From: Nocardioides seonyuensis
GTDB taxonomy: Bacteria > Actinomycetota > Actinomycetes > Propionibacteriales > Nocardioidaceae
Assembly: GCF_004683965.1 (NCBI RefSeq)
Contig: NZ_CP038436.1
Coordinates: forward strand, 1,550,001 to 1,614,000
DNA length: 64,000 bases
Direction of reading: 5' to 3'
Shown: positions 49,963 through 58,423 of the stretch, one piece after another
Layout of the letters: each line of letters opens with the position of its first letter
Position numbering within the stretch: the first letter of the stretch is position 1
Made by a program: the position numbers and the translations under genes
Notes under the pieces: generated by a model
Told to the model about the DNA's origin: nothing
The model's database searches: none
What the model saw: the letters and a program-made list of their open reading frames with translations, nothing else

Positions 49963-51672
49963 CTACGCGGTGTCGTCGATGACGTTGGGTTCACCGTGCG
50001 CTTGGAGGTGTACCTGCCAAGCCGCTGCGTTGATCGCGATGCTTGATGCGAGAAGCCGCAGTTCTTGTCCGAGCACGTCGCGGGGCAGGTACTTGACGCG
50101 TGCCTTGAGGTCGGCGTGCCGGGCTTCGGTGTCGTTGCGGGCACCGTAGAGGTACTTGAACTGGGGTGAGCCGGGCGAGTAGACGCGCGACACCTCGCCC
50201 CAGTTGGTGTTGCCGGGGCTGGTGCTCGGGCCGTCGGTGTGGAACAGGGGGACGCGGACCTTGACCTGTTCGCGTTGGCAGTCGAGCGTCACAAGGAGGT
50301 AGTCGCGGTACTTGCCGGGCTTGCCGCGTCGTTCGTATCCGTCGGCGATGAGGAGTCGGGGTGCGTCTTCGCCGTCTGCCTTGGTGATGACTTCGATGAG
50401 TTCACCGCCGACGGCGTAGATGGGGTGCTCGCACTGGAACCCGAACTGGTCGGTGTGGGTGTGGATGTGGCGGAGTTTGCTCTTCTCCTTGCGGGAGGGG
50501 TTGAGGCGCTTGCCTGCTCCGCCGTCGGGGTTGCTGGCGGCGTGCGGGTAGTTGATGACGTGGATGCCGTCGCGCTGCAATTTGGTGACGGCGTTGCCTC
50601 GGATGGCGGAGTCGAACAGGAGCCCTCGGATGCCGCCCTTGGCGAGGTCGGCCAGTTCGGGCAGGGAGTCGAGGACCGCCGCGCTTTCGTCGTTCGCGGA
50701 GCCGGGGAGGTCCTTGTGGGTGTGAATCAGGTCGAGGATGAGCCGGGACAGGTACTGACCGTTGATGCGGGCAGACATGATCGTGAACTTGGAGCCGTAG
50801 ACCTCCCGCTTGTCGCCGGTGAAGTGCTTGTCGGCGGAGCCGATGACGTACTTCCGTGAGAAGGGGAAGACGACACCATCGCCAGCCGCGCACGAGTTGC
50901 GGTCCGGTCGACGGAACGCCCACACGGCTTCGGGGTGCAGGATGCCCATGGCGTGGGCCTGGTCGATGCCGAGGCGGCGGAAGGCGTGGAACGCCTTGTC
51001 GCGCATGCCGTAGTCGGGGTGCCCGACGGGGATGGGTCCCCGGTACTTGCCCTTCTTCTCGATGCCGCGCCAGCGGAGTTTGAAGTGGTCGAGGTGGTGC
51101 CTGCTGGGGGCGTCGCTGTGCGGGCGGGGACGGAGAGGGACAACAACGTTGAGGTTGCGTTGGCGCGCCTTCGTGCGCTCTGACTTCTGCGTTCCGGGCT
51201 TCGCCATCGGCTGGCGCTGCGCGCCGGGCTTACGACAAGGGAGGTCGCGCAGCAGCGTCATGTTCTCTGGAACGTAGGCGTCGACGTCAGCAACGAAGTC
51301 TTTCCGGTTGCGTTCGTCGCTGATGTGGTCGACGGCCCTCTTGACGGAGGCGTTCCCGGCGATTCCGGATGCGCAGACGAGGAGGAACAGGAACCAGTCC
51401 GGGAAGTGCTGCGGAGCGCCGCTGCCACGCTGTTCGTCAGCGAACAGGTTGTTGTGGGGGAAGACCTGTTCGCAGAAGAACCAGAACCAGTCGCTGCAGT
51501 AGAGGGCACGCACCTGGGCGCTCATGGCGACGCCTTGGAGTTCCTCACCGTCGCGGGTCTGACGCATCGCGAACAGGGCCTCGGGGTCTTCCCACCCTGA
51601 GAGTGCTTCGTTGACCTTCTCGGTGGGGATGGACGCGAACCGGTCGTCGGGCGTGACCCGGAGCGCAGTCAT
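49963..51672 (-). CDS. DDE-type transposase, family not assigned
   Basis: 569 residues. I read an RNase-H-like DDE core: D near residue 264 in CAAGDGVVFPFS, then the YGSKFTIMSARING strand, D near 352 in RGLLFDSAIRGNAV, and E near 510 in GARNDTEARHADLKARVKYL, followed by a long helix. The N-terminal 130 residues (FWFFCEQVFPHNN region) are unlike the common IS families I know. The gene lies within matched inverted repeats and an 8-bp duplication, so it should mobilise the element. The start codon overlaps the stop of a small upstream frame by 4 nt. Codon use is less GC-biased than in the flanking genes. Confidence 0.75.
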   Translation of the reverse strand: MTALRVTPDDRFASIPTEKVNEALSGWEDPEALFAMRQTRDGEELQGVAMSAQVRALYCSDWFWFFCEQVFPHNNLFADEQRGSGAPQHFPDWFLFLLVCASGIAGNASVKRAVDHISDERNRKDFVADVDAYVPENMTLLRDLPCRKPGAQRQPMAKPGTQKSERTKARQRNLNVVVPLRPRPHSDAPSRHHLDHFKLRWRGIEKKGKYRGPIPVGHPDYGMRDKAFHAFRRLGIDQAHAMGILHPEAVWAFRRPDRNSCAAGDGVVFPFSRKYVIGSADKHFTGDKREVYGSKFTIMSARINGQYLSRLILDLIHTHKDLPGSANDESAAVLDSLPELADLAKGGIRGLLFDSAIRGNAVTKLQRDGIHVINYPHAASNPDGGAGKRLNPSRKEKSKLRHIHTHTDQFGFQCEHPIYAVGGELIEVITKADGEDAPRLLIADGYERRGKPGKYRDYLLVTLDCQREQVKVRVPLFHTDGPSTSPGNTNWGEVSRVYSPGSPQFKYLYGARNDTEARHADLKARVKYLPRDVLGQELRLLASSIAINAAAWQVHLQAHGEPNVIDDTA

Positions 51673-51887
51673 GACTGGTCCCCGACACGGTGGGCGGGCG
51701 GCTGGTGGTCAGGGTCGTCGGAGATGAGCCAGTTGTGACCGACGACGTGGGCAGCACCGTCAAGGCTCGACATGCCAAGGCGGCGGGCAACTTCTTCAAG
51801 GCTTCCGGTGTCGGCTCGCGTACCAGCCCACCCGCACGTCGACAGTGTTGATCGCCGAGCCGGTTCAACGGAAGAGGCGACCATCAT
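51669..51887 (-). CDS. Small frame coupled to the transposase, doubtful gene
   Basis: 72 codons from ATG 51887 (or 51884), ending in TGA that overlaps the transposase ATG. The middle, GSLEEVARRLGMSSLDGAAH, could be a helix-turn-helix. Overlap suggests coupling and a possible accessory or regulatory protein, but there is no clear ribosome site and no family I recognise. Confidence 0.35.
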   Translation of the reverse strand: MMVASSVEPARRSTLSTCGWAGTRADTGSLEEVARRLGMSSLDGAAHVVGHNWLISDDPDHQPPAHRVGDQS

Positions 51888-51946
51888 GTACTTGCCACGA
51901 GCCGCCTGAACGGCCCGTTGCTAGAGGCATCCGTCGAGGAGACCCT

Positions 51947-52363
51947 TCAAGCGAGTCGCTCGCCCAGCAGGTGGATGAACTCATCCGCCATGGCGAGTTG
52001 ACGGACCAGTTGTTCGCGTCGTCCGGCAGCCTCACCGAGAACCCCGGTCAGCCGCTCTCGGGCGTGCTCAGAGTCGGGCGTACTGGCTTGCTGGAGGGTT
52101 TCGATGTCGCGCATGGCTGCGCTCATCTGGTCGAGGGAGAACCCGAGCGGCTTCATGCGGCGGATGAGGAGAATCTTGTCGACGTCGGCTTCGGTGTATA
52201 GCCGGAAGCCGCCGTCGGTGCGACCGGAAGGGCGGAGTAGGCCGACCTCTTCCCAGTGGCGCAGGCTGCGGAGCGACAGTTCGGTACGGGCGGCGACTTC
52301 ACCGATGTGCATGGCGGGCGGCTCGCCTCCTGGGCGGGCACCGGGCGCTGCTTCGTTCGGCAC
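51947..52363 (-). CDS. MerR-family transcriptional regulator
   Basis: 138 residues from GTG 52363, which has GAGAGGGG 5 nt upstream (GTG 52378 is an alternative). The winged-helix region MHIGEVAARTELSLRSLRHW then EEVGLLRPSGRTDGGFRLY is classical MerR; a dimerisation helix follows. No cysteine metal-binding loop is visible, so the effector is probably not a mercury-type metal. It is divergent from the SulP gene, with a MerR-like dyad at 52395-52413 between them. It is therefore the likely regulator of SulP and itself. Confidence 0.88.
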   Translation of the reverse strand: MPNEAAPGARPGGEPPAMHIGEVAARTELSLRSLRHWEEVGLLRPSGRTDGGFRLYTEADVDKILLIRRMKPLGFSLDQMSAAMRDIETLQQASTPDSEHARERLTGVLGEAAGRREQLVRQLAMADEFIHLLGERLA

Positions 52364-52394
52364 AGTGGCCCCTCTCACTCCGGACGGATTGCAA

Positions 52395-52413
52395 CCCTAA
52401 CGCGATGTGAGGG
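52395..52413. promoter_or_regulatory. MerR-type dyad between divergent promoters
   Basis: CCCTAAC-GCGAT-GTGAGGG, 6 of 7 positions pairing. It directly precedes TACGGT (52414-52419), the probable SulP -10; on the other strand TAGGGT (52394-52399) may be the MerR -10. Confidence 0.6.
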
Positions 52414-52419
52414 TACGGT
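52414..52419 (+). promoter_or_regulatory. -10 box of the SulP gene
   Basis: TACGGT; transcription near 52426 would give a leader of about 135 nt. Confidence 0.45.
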
Positions 52420-52435
52420 TGTTTTCAGACTTCCG

Positions 52436-52555
52436 CTGGCGACGACGCCAGCACGCGCAACCGTCATGGTGCGCACCATCAACCCCCTCAGCCAAGTCGG
52501 TCGGGCCTGTCCTCACGCAGCGACAGGCCCCACCGGCTCCCCCTTGAACGGAGCC
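52436..52555 (+). promoter_or_regulatory. Structured leader of the SulP gene
   Basis: Four elements in order: hairpin CTGGCG-ACGA-CGCCAG (52436-52451); perfect palindrome ATGGTGCGCACCAT (52466-52479); 9-bp hairpin GGGCCTGTC/GACAGGCCC (52503-52530); and 6-bp hairpin GGCTCC/GGAGCC (52535-52555) that hides the GGAG ribosome site. This looks like an attenuator or a cis-regulatory RNA. Confidence 0.55.
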
Positions 52556-52564
52556 CTTCTTTGA
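52466..52564 (+). CDS. Possible leader peptide upstream of SulP
   Basis: A 32-residue frame beginning [19 protein letters not shown]; its TGA overlaps the SulP TTG (TTGA). Translation would melt the hairpin covering the ribosome site. Its own start has no convincing Shine-Dalgarno sequence. Confidence 0.35.
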   Translation: MVRTINPLSQVGRACPHAATGPTGSPLNGALL

Positions 52565-54075
52565 GCACGCCCACCACGCATGCGCCGGTGACCCACCGTG
52601 AACCATCGGTTCGCGAAGCGTTGCGGTCACCCAAGATGCTGCGCACCGAGGTCCTGGCTGGCCTCGTCGTCGCGTTGGCTCTCATCCCTGAGGCCATCTC
52701 GTTCTCCATCATCGCCGGAGTGGACCCCCGGGTCGGGCTGTTCGCGTCGTTCACGATGGCGGTGTCCATCGCGTTCCTCGGCGGACGTCCGGCAATGATT
52801 TCTGCTGCGACCGGTGCCATCGCACTCGTCATCGCACCGGTGATGCGCGACTACGGCTACGACTACCTCATTGCGACCGTGCTCCTCGGTGGCCTCATTC
52901 AGGTCGCGCTCGGGCTGGGCGGCTTCGGCAAGTTGATGCGATTCATTCCCCGCTCGGTCATGGTCGGGTTCGTCAACGCCCTCGCCATCCTCATCTTTAT
53001 GGCGCAGATCCCGTACATGGTCAACGTGCCGTGGCTGGTCTACCCGATGATTGCCGTCGGCATCGCCATCATGGTTGGCCTCCCGCGCGTCACGAGGGTC
53101 GTCCCCGCCCCGTTGGTTGCCATTGTTGCCCTCACCGGGTTCACCGTTCTCGCGGCACTCACCGTCCCCAACGTCGGCGACGAAGGCGAACTGCCCGACA
53201 GCCTCCCGTCCCTGTTCATCCCCAACGTGCCGTTGAACCTGAACACCCTCGAAATCATTGCCCCCTACGCCCTGGCGATGGCGTTGGTGGGTCTGCTGGA
53301 GTCGCTCCTGACCGCCAAGTTGGTCGACGACATCACTGACACACACTCGAACAAGACCCGCGAGTCGTGGGGTCAAGGCGTAGCGAACGTCATCACCGGG
53401 TTCTTCGGCGGCATGGGCGGCTGCGCCATGATTGGGCAGACCCTCATCAACGTGAACGTCTCGGGTGCCCGCACCCGTATCTCCACGTTCCTCGCCGGTG
53501 TCTTCCTGCTCATCCTCGTCGTCGGGTTCGGCGACGTTGTCGCCATCATCCCGATGGCTGCACTGGTCGCGGTCATGATCATCGTCGCCGTTGGCACCTT
53601 TGACTGGCACTCCATCCAGCCCGCCACCCTGCGCCGGATGCCGAAGTCAGAGACCATCGTCATGGTCGCCACCGTTGGCGTCACCGTCGCCACCCACAAC
53701 CTCGCCATCGGCGTCGTGGTGGGCGTCCTCGTCGCGATGACCCTGTTCGCTCGCCGGGTCGCGCACCTCACTGAGACCCGCCGCGAGTTGGTCGAGGACC
53801 GCAACGGCGTCGCGACCGCCGTCTACCACGTCACCGGCGAACTGTTCTTCGCCTCCTCCAACGACCTCTACACCCAGTTCGAGTACGCCGACGACCCTCA
53901 GCAGGTCGTCATCGACCTCACCCAGTCCCACATCTGGGACGCCTCCACCGTCGCCTCCCTCGACGCCATCACCAACAAGTACGAGCGCAAGGGCAAGACC
54001 GTCGACATCGTCGGCCTCAACGACGCCAGCGCAGAACGCCACGAGCGGCTCACTGGGCAGTTGTCGTCTCACTGA
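52561..54075 (+). CDS. SulP-family inorganic anion transporter with STAS domain
   Basis: 504 residues from TTG 52561, 7 nt after GGAG. The membrane domain (about residues 30-400) begins [20 protein letters not shown], the SulP signature, and continues [16 protein letters not shown]. The cytosolic STAS domain at about 415-500 contains [21 protein letters not shown]. Family members move sulfate, bicarbonate or dicarboxylates with Na+ or H+; the substrate cannot be told here. It is a cargo gene of the transposon, divergent from the MerR gene and preceded by a structured leader. Confidence 0.9.
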   Translation: MSTPTTHAPVTHREPSVREALRSPKMLRTEVLAGLVVALALIPEAISFSIIAGVDPRVGLFASFTMAVSIAFLGGRPAMISAATGAIALVIAPVMRDYGYDYLIATVLLGGLIQVALGLGGFGKLMRFIPRSVMVGFVNALAILIFMAQIPYMVNVPWLVYPMIAVGIAIMVGLPRVTRVVPAPLVAIVALTGFTVLAALTVPNVGDEGELPDSLPSLFIPNVPLNLNTLEIIAPYALAMALVGLLESLLTAKLVDDITDTHSNKTRESWGQGVANVITGFFGGMGGCAMIGQTLINVNVSGARTRISTFLAGVFLLILVVGFGDVVAIIPMAALVAVMIIVAVGTFDWHSIQPATLRRMPKSETIVMVATVGVTVATHNLAIGVVVGVLVAMTLFARRVAHLTETRRELVEDRNGVATAVYHVTGELFFASSNDLYTQFEYADDPQQVVIDLTQSHIWDASTVASLDAITNKYERKGKTVDIVGLNDASAERHERLTGQLSSH

Positions 54076-54189
54076 CCACTCAACCTTCGTGGGGGCGGCG
54101 GTGTCCCTTTCGCTCGTCGTCCGCGTTACTGCGAACCGACGTACGCGTTACCGCTCCGAAAGACGCGCGTCGCTGACCTCGGCCTTTGA

Positions 54190-54206
54190 GGTTTTCCACG
54201 TAGGTC
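54190..54206 (-). repeat. Right terminal inverted repeat
   Basis: GGTTTTCCACGTAGGTC; the reverse complement matches the left end except for two adjacent bases. Confidence 0.85.
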
Positions 54207-54214
54207 TTCTTACA
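54207..54214. repeat. Target site duplication, right
   Basis: TTCTTACA, directly after the right inverted repeat. Confidence 0.88.
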
Positions 54215-54240
54215 TTTCCAGGGCGCTCAGCCACCAGGGG

Positions 54241-54555
54241 TCAGTGGATGACCTTGAGCCCCACGACGCAGCCGATGATGCCCAGCACGAGGAGCACCTT
54301 CGCCACCGAGACCGGCTCGTCGCCGGTCAGCATCGCGAAGGCGACCGTGAGGGAGGCGCCGATACCGACCCACACGGCGTACGACGTGCCGACGGGGAGG
54401 TCGCGCATCGCGTAGGCCAGGCCGCCCATGCTCAGCACCAGCGCCACCACGAAGGTGACCGACGGTCCCACCCGCGTGAACCCCTCGGAGCGACCCAGCG
54501 CCGTGGCCCACACTGCCTCGAGGACGCCCGACAGGACGAGCACCAACCACGGCAT
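54241..54555 (-). CDS. SMR-family small multidrug or guanidinium exporter
   Basis: 104 residues with four membrane helices. The essential glutamate is E13 in LSGVLEAVWATALG, and the third-helix signature GTSYAVWVGIGA is present. The Glu context resembles the SugE/Gdx guanidinium branch, though QAC-type cannot be excluded. The antiparallel dimer exchanges H+ for a cation. ATG 54555 overlaps the cyclase stop by one base, so it is the last gene of the cyclic-nucleotide operon. Confidence 0.88.
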   Translation of the reverse strand: MPWLVLVLSGVLEAVWATALGRSEGFTRVGPSVTFVVALVLSMGGLAYAMRDLPVGTSYAVWVGIGASLTVAFAMLTGDEPVSVAKVLLVLGIIGCVVGLKVIH

Positions 54556-55547
54556 CACTGGCCCCCGGGGCTTCTGACCACCCAGGCCTCGAGCTTCGAG
54601 AAGCCCTTGACGGAGACCCGCCGGAGCCGCCGCCAGCGCGGGCCTTCCTCGTCCTTGTCCTCGGTCTCGTCGACCATCGCGTCGTGGGTGCCGTGGTCGA
54701 CCACGACCGCCCCGGGACGGGCGACCGAGGTCAGGCGCGCAGCGACGTTGACGGTCGAGCCGTAGACGTCGCCGAGGCGTCGTACGACGGGGCCGTAGGC
54801 GATGCCGGCGCGCACCTGGGGGAAGAGGTCGTCGTCGTCGGCACCGCGGCGGGTGAGCTCGAGAGCCACGTCCACGGCGGCCGCCGGGTCGTCGACGGTG
54901 AACAGCACCTCGTCGCCGATGGTCTTGATGACACGGCCACCGTGGTCGACCACCGTGGCGGTCGTCTCACGCTCGAAGTTCTCGATCCAGGTGACCAGCT
55001 CGTGCTCGTCGAGCGCCTTGCTCTGTGCGGTGTAGCCGACGATGTCGACGAAGCACACGGCCATCCGGGCCTCGCCCTCGACCAGCGAGTCGGTCTCGCT
55101 GAGCAGCCGGCTGGCCGCACTGGCGAGATGGCGTCGCCAGACGTAGGCCTGGAGCTGCTCGACACGGGGCAGCGCCTCCAACGCGAGCTCGGTGAGCCGT
55201 GCGTCGGGGTCGGGCCCCTCCACTGCGATGCCGGCCAGCAGGCTGACCTGCCAGTCGGCCAGGCGTGCGTAGCTGCGACCCCACGTGCGCACCAGCGCAG
55301 CCTGCGAGTCACCGCTGAGGATGCCCAGCGCGACGAGCTCGACGGAGGTCTTCAGGGCCTCGACGTCGCTGGGGGCGAAGGCGATGTCCTCGTCGCTGTG
55401 GTGGGGGAACCCGAGGTGGTGCCACAGCTCCTCGGCGAGGTCGAGGGGAACCCCGGCACGCTCGGAGACCTCGACCCTGGTCAGGCTCGGCGACTCGCCG
55501 AGGAGGAACGCCTCGAGGTCCTCGACCGTGCGGGAGAGGTCACCCAA
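54555..55547 (-). CDS. Class III adenylate cyclase with N-terminal regulatory domain
   Basis: 330 residues from TTG 55547, 4 nt after the preceding stop and with GAGGG upstream. Residues 1-165 are helical and resemble the autoinhibitory domain of mycobacterial Rv1264-type cyclases. The catalytic domain has metal Asp in CFVDIVGYT, second Asp in KTIGDEVLF and the transition-state Asn/Arg in TVNVAARL. It should make cAMP in the cytoplasm. The preceding gene encodes a cyclic-nucleotide-binding protein, which suggests a local sensor-effector pair. Confidence 0.88.
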   Translation of the reverse strand: MGDLSRTVEDLEAFLLGESPSLTRVEVSERAGVPLDLAEELWHHLGFPHHSDEDIAFAPSDVEALKTSVELVALGILSGDSQAALVRTWGRSYARLADWQVSLLAGIAVEGPDPDARLTELALEALPRVEQLQAYVWRRHLASAASRLLSETDSLVEGEARMAVCFVDIVGYTAQSKALDEHELVTWIENFERETTATVVDHGGRVIKTIGDEVLFTVDDPAAAVDVALELTRRGADDDDLFPQVRAGIAYGPVVRRLGDVYGSTVNVAARLTSVARPGAVVVDHGTHDAMVDETEDKDEEGPRWRRLRRVSVKGFSKLEAWVVRSPGGQ

Positions 55548-55551
55548 GACG

Positions 55552-55920
55552 TCAGCCCTCGATCCGCTCCGCGGCCGCGGAGCGCAGTGCCTCACCGAAG
55601 GCGGGGACGTCGTCGGCAAGGCGCTCGAGCTGCTCGCTGGTGAAGTGGACGACCTTGAGCGGCGTGAGCGAGACGACCGAGGCCGAGCGCAGCGTGTGGT
55701 TGACGATGGCGGACTCGCCGACGACGTTGCCGGCCCCGAGCCGCGCGACCTCCTCGCCGTGACGGCGCACCGAGACCTCGCCCTCGAGGATCAGGTAGGC
55801 CTTGTCGGCGGGGGTGCCCTCGCCGATCGGCGACCACCCCTGCGGGAGCGTCAGTCTGGTGCCGGCGGCCAGTACGCGCTTGGCGTCCTGGGGATCGAGG
55901 GAGTCGAGGATCTCGGCCAT
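55552..55920 (-). CDS. Cyclic-nucleotide-binding domain protein
   Basis: 122 residues from ATG 55920, preceded by AAGGA. A single CRP-like beta-roll: AYLILEGEVSVRRHGEEVARLG, then GNVVGESAIVNHTLRSASV, where GES and R are the phosphate-binding cassette positions. No DNA-binding domain follows, so it may gate another protein. It lies 4 nt before the cyclase gene in the same operon. Confidence 0.85.
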   Translation of the reverse strand: MAEILDSLDPQDAKRVLAAGTRLTLPQGWSPIGEGTPADKAYLILEGEVSVRRHGEEVARLGAGNVVGESAIVNHTLRSASVVSLTPLKVVHFTSEQLERLADDVPAFGEALRSAAAERIEG

Positions 55921-56019
55921 GAAGGGTCCTTGGTGCTCGGTGGTGGTGGGGACAGTCTGTCCAACGATCGGGGTGGCCGTGCGTGATGCCCAGTCCACGA
56001 GCGGCCAGCACCTGAGCGG

Positions 56020-57243
56020 TCAGTCCTGCGGCAGCGGGTCCCTGGAGATCGGGCAGCTCATGCAGCGCGGGCCGCCCCGACCGGAACCCAGCTCGGACCC
56101 GGCGACGCGGACGACCTCGATGCCGGCCTCCTCGAGGCGCTCGTTGGTCTCGTCGTTGCGCTCGTAGGCGACCGCGACGCGCGGTGCGAGGGCCAGGGTG
56201 TTGTTGCCGTCGTCCCACTGCTCCCGCTCGGCGGTGACCGGGTCGAGGCCGGTGTCGATCTGGTGGAGGGTGTCGATCTGCATCGCCTTGGCGGCAGCGA
56301 CGAGGAACGGCGCGTGCTGGCTGACGTCGAGCACCAGGTCGTTCTCGTCGGACCCGTGATCAGCGACGGTGACCGTGACGGCCTCGAGGGTGTGGGCGAT
56401 GTTGGGGTACATCACCACCTTGTCGACGTCGACCATCGTGCAGATGGTGTCGAGGTGCATGGTGGCCCGCTCCTGGGCGATCGGCACCGCGAGGACCGTG
56501 TGGGCCAGGTCGGCGTGGAAGACCTGGCGGGCCAGCCGCTCGACGCCTGCGGGCGTCGTACGCTCCCCGACGCCGACCGCGACGACGCCCGGGGCGAGCA
56601 GCAGGACGTCGCCACCCTCCACGTGCTCGTTGTGCCAGCCGTGGATCCGGCGGGTGCCGGCGAAACGCGGGTGCTCGGTGTAGATCAGCTCGGTCAGCTG
56701 GGTCTCCCGCTTGCGGGCCGGCATCGCCAGGCTCGTGACGGCCACCCGGTCGCGGATCCAGACGCTGGAGTCGCGCGTGAACAGCAGGTTGGGGAGCGGG
56801 TCGACCAGGAAGTCGTGGGGGTCGAGGAGGCTGGTGACCAGGCCGTGGCCGCCGCGCACCTCGTCGTTGCGGATCCCGGCGATGAGGATCTCGGTGAGCT
56901 CGACCGGGCTCTTGTCGCGCAGCGCGGTCGCGAGGTAGCGCCGCATCGTGTCGCCGAGGTGGAGCCCGCTCAGCGCGCTGGTGATCGCGTGGTTGCGCGC
57001 CAGCTCGCTCTCGAGGGTCTCGGTGAGGAGCTCGCTCAGGTAGAGCACCTCCACCCCCCGACCGCGCAGGGTCTCGGCGAACGCGTCGTGCTCCTCCTGG
57101 GCCCGGTTGACCCACGGGATCCCGTCGAAGAGGAGCTTGTCGTTGTTGCGCGGGGTGAGCCTCTTGAGCTCGTTGCCCGGCCGGTGGAGCATCACTGTGG
57201 TCAGGCGGCCGACCTCGCTGTCGGCGCCGTGCGGGGTGGACAT
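56020..57243 (-). CDS. arcA: Arginine deiminase
   Basis: 407 residues from ATG 57243. Catalytic and binding motifs: [32 protein letters not shown] and the active cysteine C394 in [11 protein letters not shown]. It hydrolyses arginine to citrulline and ammonia, feeding ATP formation or acid resistance. The other arginine-deiminase pathway genes (arcB, arcC, arcD) are not in the window. TAGAGT (57251-57256) lies 7 nt upstream and overlaps the stop codon of the preceding gene. Confidence 0.95.
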   Translation of the reverse strand: MSTPHGADSEVGRLTTVMLHRPGNELKRLTPRNNDKLLFDGIPWVNRAQEEHDAFAETLRGRGVEVLYLSELLTETLESELARNHAITSALSGLHLGDTMRRYLATALRDKSPVELTEILIAGIRNDEVRGGHGLVTSLLDPHDFLVDPLPNLLFTRDSSVWIRDRVAVTSLAMPARKRETQLTELIYTEHPRFAGTRRIHGWHNEHVEGGDVLLLAPGVVAVGVGERTTPAGVERLARQVFHADLAHTVLAVPIAQERATMHLDTICTMVDVDKVVMYPNIAHTLEAVTVTVADHGSDENDLVLDVSQHAPFLVAAAKAMQIDTLHQIDTGLDPVTAEREQWDDGNNTLALAPRVAVAYERNDETNERLEEAGIEVVRVAGSELGSGRGGPRCMSCPISRDPLPQD

Positions 57244-57250
57244 GGCGTCG

Positions 57251-57256
57251 ACTCTA
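57251..57256 (-). promoter_or_regulatory. -10 box of arcA
   Basis: TAGAGT; its first three bases are the stop codon of the DUF6058/GNAT gene. Confidence 0.5.
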
Positions 57257-58423
57257 ACGTCCCCGCCCCGCGCGCCACTCGTCGGCGAGCAGGGCGTAGT
57301 CGAGGGAGTCGGTCCATCGGCCCTTGGACCAGAAGTCGCCGATCCGGTGCGACTCACGCCGCATCCCGAGGCGCTCGCAGAGCGCCGCCGACCGGTCGTT
57401 GCGGGCGTCGAGGTTGGCGACGACCCGCCGCAGGCCGTAGTGCTCGAAGGCGATCTCGAGCACTGCGCGGGCTGCCTCGGTGGCGTAGCCGTGGCCGCCC
57501 TGCCCCGGGACGATGGTCCACCCGATCTCACCCTCGGTGAGCCCCGTGCCGCCGAGGATCAGGATCACGTCGCCGACGACCGTCCCGTCCGCGACGGTCT
57601 CGGCGACGAGGCGGAGGAAGAAGGGGTCCGGCTCCTCGACGTTGCGGCGCACCCACGCGGTCACCTCGGCCGGGTTCATGGGCAGGCTGAGCAGCAGGCT
57701 GCTCCACTCCTCCGAGGCCCACGCCTCGAAGAACGCGGCCTCGTCGCCGTACTGCAACGGGCGCAGCACGAGGCGTTCGGTGCGGATCCGGACGTCGGGG
57801 GCCACCGGCGTCAGGAACTCACGCCGGGGCGCCTCCACCCAGGTCTCCCGCACGGTCGGTCCACCGAACCGCAGTCGGTCGTGGTCGGTCATCGGCAGCA
57901 GGAGCTCGTCGAGGCCGAGCACGCCCACGACCCCGTTGACCGCCTCACCCAGCATCCCGCGCGCGACCGGGTCGCGTCGATCGCGGCGCAGCGCGTCGAC
58001 GGCGGCCTGAGCCTGGGCCACCCGTGCGGCCTTCTGCGTGATGCGCACCGGCGTGACGTCACGCAGGCAGACGTAGCGGCCGGAGAGGTAATGGCCCCAC
58101 TCGTCCTCAGCGGTGGCAGGGTCGTCGGGCCAGAAGGACACGAACCAGTCGTGCAGCCGATCGGTCCCACCCGCTACCTCGGCGAGCCGGGCGTGGTCAG
58201 CGGGCACCATGGGGGTGCCGTCGGAGAGGAGGTACGACGGCAGCGGCAGGCGGCCGGCCAGCATGTCGCGCAGCACGGCGTCGCTGCCCACCTCGACGAA
58301 GTGCTCGCGCACGTAGGCGTCGTCACCGGCCGTCATCGCGTGCTCGCCGTTGGTCGCGACGTAGCGCCGGCGCACGTCCGCCAGGAGGTCGGGATCCAGC
58401 GGCGTCAGGTCATCAGCTCCCAC
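57254..58423 (-). CDS. DUF6058-like N-terminal domain fused to GNAT acetyltransferase
   Basis: 389 residues from GTG 58423, which overlaps the previous gene by 19 nt. Residues 1-190 look like DUF6058 ([20 protein letters not shown] is the signature). Residues 215-389 are a RimJ-type GNAT domain: [15 protein letters not shown], then the acetyl-CoA loop [20 protein letters not shown] and [16 protein letters not shown]. It probably acetylates a small molecule or a protein N-terminus. The fusion could link a sensing domain to the enzyme. It lies between the GDT1-like gene and arcA on the same strand. Confidence 0.75.
   Translation of the reverse strand: MGADDLTPLDPDLLADVRRRYVATNGEHAMTAGDDAYVREHFVEVGSDAVLRDMLAGRLPLPSYLLSDGTPMVPADHARLAEVAGGTDRLHDWFVSFWPDDPATAEDEWGHYLSGRYVCLRDVTPVRITQKAARVAQAQAAVDALRRDRRDPVARGMLGEAVNGVVGVLGLDELLLPMTDHDRLRFGGPTVRETWVEAPRREFLTPVAPDVRIRTERLVLRPLQYGDEAAFFEAWASEEWSSLLLSLPMNPAEVTAWVRRNVEEPDPFFLRLVAETVADGTVVGDVILILGGTGLTEGEIGWTIVPGQGGHGYATEAARAVLEIAFEHYGLRRVVANLDARNDRSAALCERLGMRRESHRIGDFWSKGRWTDSLDYALLADEWRAGRGR

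Larger units (their letters stand above)
49764..54206. mobile_element. Unit transposon, 4443 bp, with DDE transposase, MerR regulator and SulP transporter
   Basis: Bounded by 17-bp inverted repeats (15 of 17 identical) and an 8-bp direct duplication, TTCTTACA. Contents: a minus-strand transposase preceded by a small coupled frame, a minus-strand MerR gene and a plus-strand SulP gene. Two 60-base lines I counted inside are 65% GC, against 68% and 77% in two chromosomal lines. Intact ends and an exact duplication point to recent insertion. An 8-bp duplication occurs in several DDE families (ISL3, IS66 and others), but I cannot assign this one. Confidence 0.88.
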
